A stretch of 63,936 nt of DNA, from NCBI GenBank assembly GCA_944372345.1, contig CALVYT010000013.1, forward strand, positions 1 through 63,936, given 5' to 3'. Position numbers and translations under genes: made by a program. Within the stretch, counting starts at the first letter, position 1. Every line of letters starts with the position of its first letter. The notes beneath the pieces are model-generated. The model did not search any database, was not told the origin of the DNA, and saw nothing but the letters and a program-made list of their open reading frames with translations. This document shows, piece by piece, positions 45,618 to 52,492 of the stretch. This DNA is from an uncultured Clostridia bacterium. GTDB taxonomy: Bacteria > Bacillota > Clostridia > Christensenellales > Pumilibacteraceae.

Positions 45618-47018
45618 TCAGATATAATACTCGTTCTTTTTAGCGGCGGAGCGCACTTCGGCGAGTTTTTCCTCGTAGCCCTTTCTGCCGAGCATAGCGA
45701 ACGTGGCTTTCTTGCCCTCTTCCACGCCCGGCTGGTTGAACGTATCCACGCCGAGATACGCGCCCGCGAACGCCGTTTCGTACATATAATACGCGAGCAG
45801 TTCGCCGACGGTCTCTTCGTTCACTTCGGGAAGGGTCACCGTAAAGTTCATTCTTCCCGCTTTGCGGAGCGCGTATTCGGTCGCGACGCGTTCGTGATTG
45901 AGCAGCTCGCCCATCGTGTGACCTTTGAGGAAGTCACACGCGTCGATGTCCTTGTCGTCGGGAATTACGACGTCGCGTCTGAATTTCCCGACGGCGATCA
46001 TCGTTATGACCTTGTCGAACGGTCCCTCGGTGTACAGCTGTACCTGCGAGTGCTGGTCGGTGACGCCGAGAGCTTTAGCGGGCGTCTGACCCGCATGGAC
46101 GACGTTGCCGCTCTTATCCACCGCCTTGCCGAGCGACTCCGCCCATATCTGGCAGTAGAAGTCGGACATATATTTAAGGCTGTCGGCATACGGCATCATC
46201 ACGCTGATGTTCGCGCCTTTTTCCATAGCTTTGCATTGCAGGAACGCGGTCATAAGACCGGGGTTTTTTCTGACGTCGGCAACGCGGCATGCCTCGCTCA
46301 TTTCCTTTGCACCGGCAAGCAGCTTTTTGATGTCTATCCCCATCGCGGCAAACGGAACGAGCCCGACGTTGGAAAGAACGGAGAATCTTCCGCCCACGCC
46401 CGCGGGGATACCGTAAGTCACGAAGCCTTCTTTCTGCGCGAGGTTATAAAGCGTGCCTTTGCCTATCGTAGTCGTGGCGATGAAGTGCTTTTTGGCTTCC
46501 TCTTTGCCGACCGCCTTTTTCATAAGGTCGTAGAGCACGAGGAACTGCGCGAGAGTTTCGCTCGTTTCGCCGCTCTTTGTGATGACGTTGAAGTACGTCG
46601 TTTTAAGATCGATGAGCTCGAGAAGCTCGTGCATTCTCTCGGGATCGATGTTATCCTCGATATACAGCTTAGGCAGACCCGCCGCTTTGAGAGCGGGCGC
46701 GGGCAGTTCGTTGAGGCGCATATTCAACAGCGCCTGAACGACGGAAATGGGACCGAGCGCGCTTCCGCCTATGCCGAGCACGACGAACGCGGAGGCTTTG
46801 GAACGAATGTCGTTCATCCTCGCGATCATACTGTCGAGGTCGGACGGAGCGATATAAGGAAGTTCCGTCCATTCCTGCCAGCCCTTGCCGAGCTTGGACA
46901 TAACGTCGTCGTATGCCGCGGCGATCTTTTTCGAGTCCGCGTCGATGCAGCCGGCGTCGATGCCGTGCTCCCCGATGACGTCTGCCATCATGTTGTTGTA
47001 ATCGAATTTGAGTTTCAT
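45618..47018 (-). CDS. pgi: Glucose-6-phosphate isomerase
   Basis: Interconverts glucose-6-phosphate and fructose-6-phosphate. It is 466 residues, the short bacterial form. GIGGSALGP is the substrate loop, TKSGETSETLAQF follows, and GVGGRFSVLSNVG is the PROSITE-type signature. GGAG precedes the ATG. It begins the pgi-isomerase-pgk unit and lies behind the hpf terminator; a weak TTGCTG...TGAATA pair in the short upstream gap may be its promoter. Confidence 0.95.
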   Translation of the reverse strand: MKLKFDYNNMMADVIGEHGIDAGCIDADSKKIAAAYDDVMSKLGKGWQEWTELPYIAPSDLDSMIARMNDIRSKASAFVVLGIGGSALGPISVVQALLNMRLNELPAPALKAAGLPKLYIEDNIDPERMHELLELIDLKTTYFNVITKSGETSETLAQFLVLYDLMKKAVGKEEAKKHFIATTTIGKGTLYNLAQKEGFVTYGIPAGVGGRFSVLSNVGLVPFAAMGIDIKKLLAGAKEMSEACRVADVRKNPGLMTAFLQCKAMEKGANISVMMPYADSLKYMSDFYCQIWAESLGKAVDKSGNVVHAGQTPAKALGVTDQHSQVQLYTEGPFDKVITMIAVGKFRRDVVIPDDKDIDACDFLKGHTMGELLNHERVATEYALRKAGRMNFTVTLPEVNEETVGELLAYYMYETAFAGAYLGVDTFNQPGVEEGKKATFAMLGRKGYEEKLAEVRSAAKKNEYYI

Positions 47019-47061
47019 TGTTCTTCTCCGTTACGATTTATTCAAAAGTACGCCCGGTTTA

Positions 47062-47091
47062 CAGCAATAAAACATCCGAGCCGGATGTTTT
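47062..47091 (-). terminator. Rho-independent terminator after hpf
   Basis: AAAACATCCG, GCT loop, CGGATGTTTT (47069-47091), followed by ATTGCTG on the minus strand. Confidence 0.82.
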
Positions 47092-47105
47092 ACCGCCGCG
47101 CCGCA

Positions 47106-47642
47106 TTATACGTTAGCTTCGATAATGCCGTAATTTCCGTCGTTTCTCTTGTATATTACGTTTACCTTCTCCGAGCTCTTGTTAAGGAACACGAAGAACG
47201 AATGTCCCACCATTTCCAGTTCCGCCATGGCTTCGATCTCGTCCATGGGCGCGAGGTCGAACGACTTCGTACGGACGATCTCGCTGGTCTTCTTTTCCTC
47301 TTCCCTTATAGTTTCCGCTATCTCGCGCTGACGCACCTTTTTGCTCTTGCTCGTCAATATCCTGTGGTATTTGATTATCTGACGTTCGAGCTTGGGTATG
47401 GCAAGGTCGATAAGGTCGTACATCGTTTCTCCGCCGCGCTTGCCGCTGACTTCGGAACGAAGCACCGTACCGCCGAGGAAAATAGTCAGTTCCATCTTTT
47501 CTCTGTCGTTGGATTCGCGCATCGCGACCTTGATCGTGACGTCGTCCTCGAAGTACTTGTCGAGCCGCTGCAATTTCTTGTCGATGACTTCTTTGAGCGC
47601 GTCTTTGGGTTTGTAGTTCTTTGTCTGGAATTCGATCAGCAT
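47106..47642 (-). CDS. hpf: Ribosome hibernation promoting factor, long form
   Basis: Binds and dimerises 70S ribosomes in stationary phase. It is 178 residues, the two-domain long HPF. The N-terminal domain has VIDKKLQRLDKYFEDD and the C-terminal dimerisation domain has EIVRTKSFDLAPMDEIEAMAEL-type motif and HSFFVFLN. The ATG at 47642 has GGGGGA seven bases upstream; a TTG two codons earlier is possible. It has its own strong promoter with a large inverted repeat around it. Confidence 0.95.
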   Translation of the reverse strand: MLIEFQTKNYKPKDALKEVIDKKLQRLDKYFEDDVTIKVAMRESNDREKMELTIFLGGTVLRSEVSGKRGGETMYDLIDLAIPKLERQIIKYHRILTSKSKKVRQREIAETIREEEKKTSEIVRTKSFDLAPMDEIEAMAELEMVGHSFFVFLNKSSEKVNVIYKRNDGNYGIIEANV

Positions 47643-47646
47643 AAGC

Positions 47647-47700
47647 AAATCCCCCTTATGTGGTTTTTATCATTATACCACGCAAGGGGGATTTTGTCAA
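47647..47700 (-). promoter_or_regulatory. hpf promoter inside an inverted repeat
   Basis: Minus-strand TTGACA (47700-47695), 17-nt spacer, TATAAT (47677-47672). The spacer carries AAATCCCCCTT, whose complement AAGGGGGATTT (47647-47657 on the plus strand as AAATCCCCCTT) forms the ribosome site. With an inner GTGG/CCAC pair, the arms are symmetric around the -10 box and start point. Confidence 0.8.
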
Positions 47701-47733
47701 TGCGTTTTTACGTTTTTGACCGTAATATTATTA

Positions 47734-50178
47734 TCATCTGACGGTCACCTTTCCGTCGGCGTAATCGATCGTCGCGGTGCTGTTATCTTTGATCTTACCG
47801 CTGAGCAGCGCATCGGCGAGGCAGTCCTCTATCGTCTGCTCTATGATGCGGCGGAGAGGACGCGCGCCGTATTCGGGATCGTAGCCGTTCTTGATGACGT
47901 AGTTGATGATAGCCGGGGTGTATTGCAGTTTGATATTTCTGTCGTCCAGCTTTTTCGTCACCTTTTTCATCATAAGGTCGGCGATCGCCTTGATATTGTC
48001 CTCCGTCAGATGCTTGAAGTAGCATATAACGTCTATACGGTTGAGGAATTCGGGACGGAAGTGGCGTTTGAGCGCGTCGGAAAGGATACGCTCCTCGTCC
48101 TCCTGTTCGTGGTTTTCCTTGTCGTCGTTAAATCCTATCGCGCGGCGAGTTTTAAGTTCGCTCACACCGACGTTGGACGTCATTATGATGATGGTGTTTT
48201 TGAAGTCGACCGTGCGTCCCTGCGAGTCCGTCAGCCGCCCTTCGTCGAGCACTTGCAGCAGAATGTTGTAGACGTCGGGATGCGCTTTTTCGATCTCATC
48301 GAACAGCACGACGGAATACGGCTTTCTTCTGACCTGCTCGGTGAGCTGACCGCCCTCGTCGAAACCGACGTATCCCGGGGGCGAGCCTATCAGCTTGCTG
48401 ACGCTGTGCGACTCCATATACTCGGACATATCGAGGCGTATGATGTTGTTCTCGTCGTCGAACATTGCCGCGGCGAGCGCTTTGGTAAGCTCCGTCTTGC
48501 CCACGCCCGTCGGTCCGAGAAACAGGAACGAGCCGATGGGACGCTTGGGATCTTTGAGTCCCGCGCGGGCGCGGCGTATCGCCTTTGCAACGCTGCTGAC
48601 AGCACTGTCCTGCCCTATCACGCGCTCGTGCAGTATCTTTTCGAGATTGTTCAGACGTTCGGTCTCCGTTTCGCTGAGCCTGGTAACGGGGATCTTCGTC
48701 CATTTGGAAACGACCTCCGCTATCTCCTCCGCGCCTATCGCGCCGCCGCCGTGAGCCTGCCACTCCGCCTTTTTCTTCGCTATCTCGTCGGCGAGGTTGT
48801 CGCGCAGTTTTTTGATCTTGTCGGCGTTGATATAGTCCTCCTTGCGGTGGACGAGTTCGTCTATCTGCTTCTGGTATTCGACCAGCTTTTCCTCCATTTC
48901 CTTGATCTCGGGCGGGAGCTTGTTGCCGTTGACCTTCGCGCGGCTTGCCGCCTCGTCGATGAGGTCTATGGCTTTATCGGGCAGGAAACGGTCGGAAATA
49001 TATCTGTCCGACAGCTGCGCCGCGGCGGTGATCGCCTCGTCGCTTATCTTGATCTTGTGGAACGCTTCGTAATTCGGGCGTATGCCTTTGAGTATCTCGA
49101 TAGTCTGCTCCACCGTCGGCGGATCCACGGTTATCGGCTGGAAGCGGCGTTCGAGCGCCTTATCCGTTTCGATGAACTTGCGGTATTCGTCCGTCGTCGT
49201 CGCGCCTATCGTCTGCAATTCGCCGCGCGCGAGATACGGTTTGAGCATATCCGCGGGAGTGACTTCGCCCTCCTTGCCGCCCGCCTGCGCGAGCGTGTGC
49301 AGCTCGTCGATGAACACTATGATATCGCCGCGCTTTATGATCGCGTCTATCGCGGTCTTGAGCCGCTGTTCGAGTTCGCCGCGGTATTTAGTGCCAGCCA
49401 TAAGGCTGCCTATGTCGAGCGAGAATATTATCTTGTTTTTAAGCAGTTCGGGTACGTTGCCCGCGACGATCTCGCGCGCGAGCCCCTCTACCACCGCGCT
49501 CTTGCCCACGCCCGGCTCGCCGATAAGAACGGGATTGTTTTTCGTCTTGCGACAAAGTATCTCTATTATACGCTCGATCTCGTTCTTTCTGCCTATCACG
49601 GGATCAATCTTGTTCTCCCTCGCCCGCTGCGTGAAATCCACGCCGAGGTCGCTTATCTCTTTAGGGAGCGTGCCGCCCGATCCGCCCTGCTTATCCTGAC
49701 CGTAAGACGGAGCGGACGACATATTCGTCAGATTGTCCATTATACCCGATATGTTCATATTGGGTTCGAGCCTGCGCAGCATACGTTCAACGTCTATATT
49801 GCGACTGAGGAACGCATTGAGCGGAGAGTCGTCGTAGAACACGGACGCAAGCAGCAGATGCTCGGTATAAATGCAGTCCTGTTTGGATATTATGGCTATC
49901 TTGCGAGCGTCGTCGAAGAGCAGTCTGAACGCCTCGCTCTCCTCCGGCTCTTCCGGAGAATCCGTGATCTCAAGTTTGCCCATTTCCTTCATTATGCTGA
50001 CGGGACTGAGCCCTTCGCGGCGAAGGATCTCCGCGCAGACGCATTCGGTGTTATACATTGCGAAAAGCAGATGTATGGGTTCCACATATTTGTTTCTGTG
50101 CTGCACGGCAAGCTGATGCGCCAGCGCGCGGCACTTTTTGACGTTATCCGACATCGGGAAATTGTTGAAATGTTCCAT
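47734..50178 (-). CDS. clpC: ATP-dependent Clp protease ATPase subunit ClpC
   Basis: Unfoldase that feeds ClpP and reads phospho-arginine marks. It is 814 residues. A double Clp-N domain (1-145) is followed by AAA-1 with GEPGVGKS, a coiled middle domain (about 400-480), and AAA-2 with GPTGVGKT and SVVLFDEIEKAHPD. The C-terminus RPLRRIIEQTIEDCLADALL is conserved. AGGAGG precedes the ATG. It is the last gene of ctsR-mcsA-mcsB-clpC and should be repressed by CtsR. Confidence 0.96.
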   Translation of the reverse strand: MEHFNNFPMSDNVKKCRALAHQLAVQHRNKYVEPIHLLFAMYNTECVCAEILRREGLSPVSIMKEMGKLEITDSPEEPEESEAFRLLFDDARKIAIISKQDCIYTEHLLLASVFYDDSPLNAFLSRNIDVERMLRRLEPNMNISGIMDNLTNMSSAPSYGQDKQGGSGGTLPKEISDLGVDFTQRARENKIDPVIGRKNEIERIIEILCRKTKNNPVLIGEPGVGKSAVVEGLAREIVAGNVPELLKNKIIFSLDIGSLMAGTKYRGELEQRLKTAIDAIIKRGDIIVFIDELHTLAQAGGKEGEVTPADMLKPYLARGELQTIGATTTDEYRKFIETDKALERRFQPITVDPPTVEQTIEILKGIRPNYEAFHKIKISDEAITAAAQLSDRYISDRFLPDKAIDLIDEAASRAKVNGNKLPPEIKEMEEKLVEYQKQIDELVHRKEDYINADKIKKLRDNLADEIAKKKAEWQAHGGGAIGAEEIAEVVSKWTKIPVTRLSETETERLNNLEKILHERVIGQDSAVSSVAKAIRRARAGLKDPKRPIGSFLFLGPTGVGKTELTKALAAAMFDDENNIIRLDMSEYMESHSVSKLIGSPPGYVGFDEGGQLTEQVRRKPYSVVLFDEIEKAHPDVYNILLQVLDEGRLTDSQGRTVDFKNTIIIMTSNVGVSELKTRRAIGFNDDKENHEQEDEERILSDALKRHFRPEFLNRIDVICYFKHLTEDNIKAIADLMMKKVTKKLDDRNIKLQYTPAIINYVIKNGYDPEYGARPLRRIIEQTIEDCLADALLSGKIKDNSTATIDYADGKVTVR

Positions 50179-50195
50179 ATCGCACCTCCTTATTT

Positions 50196-51203
50196 TTATG
50201 CGGTCAGCGATCTCAGTTCGGCAGCGACGTTCGCCGCGCGATAGAGATCGCGTTCGTTGTCGTTCATTATCTTCTTTGCGTGAGTCATCATATTGGCGGG
50301 ACGGTATTTGTCGAGCATACCTTCGAACGCCTGTTTGTCGCTCACGCTGACGAAACCGTAGTACACGCCCAGTTTCACGAGAGCGAACTTCTCCTCGAAT
50401 TCCTTGAACGTGAGCCGGTATGCGTTGGTGAGCACGCCGTAGGCGCGCATTATACCGTCGCGAAGCATTACTTCGTTGCTTTCCAGCAGCGCCTTGCGCG
50501 CGAGTATCTCGCTTTGCTCGATCTGTTCGACCGCGCTTGCAACGCTGGATATGATCTCTTCCTCGCTGACGCCCAGCGTCTTCTGATTGGAGATCTGATA
50601 CAGATACCCGCCCGAGCGGCTACCCTCGCCGTATTCACCGCGGACCGTCATATCGAACCGCGACGCCGCGCTGACGCACTTTGCCAGCGAGTCCGTCATT
50701 CCCAGCCCGGGCAGGAACATCAATGCGGAAGCGCGCAGTCCCGTGCCGACGTTTGTCGGGCACGCCGTCAGATAACCGAGCTTCGGATCGAAAGCTATTT
50801 TCTCCGCCGACGCGATCCCGTCGTCCACCGCGCTTATCTTCGCATACGCCTGCGAAAGTCTGTTGCCTTTTAATATGCACTGTTCGCGGAGATGATCCTC
50901 TTCGTTCACCATTATGCATATGTCGTTGGACTTGTTGACGATCACGGCGGCGTTCTTTCCTCCGCGCAGCAGATCGTCGCTTATCATATGAAGTTCTTTC
51001 AGCGTTTCCGCCTGCAGATCGGTCATATCAGACAGGCGTATCGTTCCGAACTTTTCCCCGCTGCTTTTCAGCGCGTTTTCCGTCTTTTCGATGACTTTGA
51101 GTCTGCCTTCGTCGTCCAGCCTCGACGGGAACACGAAACCGTCGTAATTACGCGCGAGCCGCACGCGGCTGGATATCACTATACCGCTGTCCCTTGCACT
51201 CAT
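50196..51203 (-). CDS. mcsB: Protein arginine kinase McsB
   Basis: Phosphorylates arginines on damaged proteins to mark them for ClpC. It is 335 residues. SSRVRLARN near the N-terminus, NEEDHLREQ with the catalytic glutamate, and CPTNVGTGLRAS with the conserved cysteine match the phosphagen-kinase-like fold. The ATG overlaps the mcsA stop (ATGA) and has AAAGGAGG upstream. McsA, its activator, is encoded directly before it. Confidence 0.96.
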   Translation of the reverse strand: MSARDSGIVISSRVRLARNYDGFVFPSRLDDEGRLKVIEKTENALKSSGEKFGTIRLSDMTDLQAETLKELHMISDDLLRGGKNAAVIVNKSNDICIMVNEEDHLREQCILKGNRLSQAYAKISAVDDGIASAEKIAFDPKLGYLTACPTNVGTGLRASALMFLPGLGMTDSLAKCVSAASRFDMTVRGEYGEGSRSGGYLYQISNQKTLGVSEEEIISSVASAVEQIEQSEILARKALLESNEVMLRDGIMRAYGVLTNAYRLTFKEFEEKFALVKLGVYYGFVSVSDKQAFEGMLDKYRPANMMTHAKKIMNDNERDLYRAANVAAELRSLTA

Positions 51204-51703
51204 TTCGCGCCTCCTTTGAGCTTCTTCATTTCGTCGTTGATCTTCGCCGCGAGCTGGAAATCCTCGACGGCGACGGCTTCTTCGCGCTTTTTCAGCAGTT
51301 CGTTATACCTGAGCTCTTCGGGAGAGCGCGCGTCAGTCGGCGTTTTGCCCGTGTGCTTGACGTCCTTCTGCAATTTGGCGACCGAACGCATTATCAGCGG
51401 CTCGAACGTCTTATAGCAGTCGGGACAGCCGAGAAAGCCCGTTTTCGTATAGCTTTCCGCCGTACAGCCGCACGTCGGACAGACTCTGTTTTCCCTCGCC
51501 GGCTCGCCGAACATCCCGAACGGCTGCGTCAGAGCTGCGAAAAACCCGTCGAACAGGTCGGGCACGGATGTCTTTACGAAGCCGTGCTTCTTTTTGCACT
51601 CTTCGCAGAGATACCGCTCCGTGACCATTCCGTTTATCATATTAGTTTCGTAATACACCGCGGGACGGATCCCGCATTCGTCACACATTCTTATGTCCGC
51701 CAT
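51200..51703 (-). CDS. mcsA: McsA zinc-finger activator of McsB
   Basis: A 167-residue protein. Two zinc-finger pairs are clear: CDECG and CEEC in the N-terminal part, CPTCGCT and CPDC in the middle. The C-terminal UvrB/UvrC-type segment ELLKKREEAVAVEDFQLAAKIND follows. It activates McsB and tunes CtsR in Bacillus. Its start overlaps the end of ctsR by 23 bases. Confidence 0.95.
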   Translation of the reverse strand: MADIRMCDECGIRPAVYYETNMINGMVTERYLCEECKKKHGFVKTSVPDLFDGFFAALTQPFGMFGEPARENRVCPTCGCTAESYTKTGFLGCPDCYKTFEPLIMRSVAKLQKDVKHTGKTPTDARSPEELRYNELLKKREEAVAVEDFQLAAKINDEMKKLKGGAK

Positions 51704-52169
51704 TGTTGCTCTCCTCCTTTTTAAGCAGCGTCGCCGCGAGAGCGCGCATCATGCCCGCCCTTACGGAATTTTTGCTCACCGACGGCGCGACTATCGCCTT
51801 GTCCGCCATTACCGCGGACAGCAGATCCGCCGCGTCTTTGTCTATTATTCCCGAATCCGCCAGCCGGCAAAGCACCTGCACGGCGGAAGTATGCGTCATT
51901 CCCGCGCTGACTGGCAAATTCACAAGTTCGTCGAGAAGTTTGTCGCGATCGTCGCTCAACCTCGTCAGACTGATATATCCGCCGCCGCCTCTCCGCGATT
52001 CGATCACATATCCCCTCGCGGGAGTGAAGCGCGTCATCAGCACATAGTTTATCTGACTGGGCGCGCACGAGAAATAATCGGCAAGTTCGTTGCGGCTTAT
52101 ACTCACGTTGTCGCCGTCGTCAAGCAGCCTGAGCAGAAACTGCTCTATCACATTGCTTATGTTAGCCAT
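51681..52169 (-). CDS. ctsR: Transcription repressor CtsR
   Basis: Represses class III heat-shock genes. It is 162 residues. The winged helix has ISRNELADYFSCAPSQINYVL and RFTPARGYVIESRRGGGGYI, whose glycine-rich wing senses heat. The ATG at 52169 has AGGAGGCG upstream; a frame extending eight codons further lacks one. A perfect CtsR box lies between the promoter and this gene, so the operon is self-controlled. Confidence 0.95.
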   Translation of the reverse strand: MANISNVIEQFLLRLLDDGDNVSISRNELADYFSCAPSQINYVLMTRFTPARGYVIESRRGGGGYISLTRLSDDRDKLLDELVNLPVSAGMTHTSAVQVLCRLADSGIIDKDAADLLSAVMADKAIVAPSVSKNSVRAGMMRALAATLLKKEESNNGGHKNV

Positions 52170-52223
52170 TCGGGCGCCTCCTTTCTTTCGCACACCGCAC
52201 GGTATGCCGCGCGGTCCCGAAAG

Positions 52224-52240
52224 TTTGACTTTCTTTGACC
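52224..52240 (-). promoter_or_regulatory. CtsR operator
   Basis: Minus-strand GGTCAAA, three bases, AGTCAAA: a perfect match to the tandem heptad recognised by CtsR, located about ten bases after the -10 box. Confidence 0.92.
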
Positions 52241-52250
52241 TTTCGACAAA

Positions 52251-52279
52251 AGTGTACCATTATCTTCGGCGTTTGTCAA
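52251..52279 (-). promoter_or_regulatory. Sigma-A promoter of ctsR-mcsA-mcsB-clpC
   Basis: Minus-strand TTGACA (52279-52274), 17-nt spacer, TACACT (52256-52251). Confidence 0.82.
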
Positions 52280-52320
52280 GAGTTTTCAAACAAATTTTTC
52301 AAAAAATTTTTTCGCCGCCA

Positions 52321-52440
52321 TCCTGCGTTTTTACCGACTCATTGCGGCAAAGAAATCCTCGGGCAGTTCGCGGACGATAGTCCTGCGATTTCACCGACTC
52401 ATTGCGGCGGAGAAATCCTCGGACAGTTCTCCGAGAACGA
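52321..52440. repeat. Two copies of a 60-bp intergenic repeat
   Basis: The units 52321-52380 and 52381-52440 begin with TCCTGCG and share ACCGACTCATTGCGGC and AGAAATCCTCGG; 44 of the first 50 bases agree, with an exact 60-bp period. There is no gene in 52280-52492. Frames through it repeat a RGFL-RNESVK-type peptide but show no start signals, so it is more likely a non-coding element than a gene. Confidence 0.75.
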
Positions 52441-52445
52441 TAGAA

Positions 52446-52474
52446 CAGAGGCGCGGCAAGTTGCCGCGCCTCTG
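52446..52474 (-). terminator. Palindrome after the GH3 gene (possible terminator)
   Basis: CAGAGGCGCGGCAA and TTGCCGCGCCTCTG form 14-base arms around a single base, 19 bases after the GH3 stop. The following T content is low, so it may be a terminator, a repeat-linked hairpin, or both. Confidence 0.55.
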
Positions 52475-52492
52475 CTATAACGGTGAATACCG

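Noticed and set aside
47716..50244. An 842-codon plus-strand frame opposite clpC, and a similar 708-codon frame opposite pgi/hpf (45615-47741)
   Set aside because: Both are antisense shadows of well-identified genes; long stop-free antisense frames recur across this window because of third-position bias.
52321..52440. CRISPR array
   Set aside because: Only two units, with no distinct spacer between short identical repeats; the entire 60 bp is repeated with mismatches.
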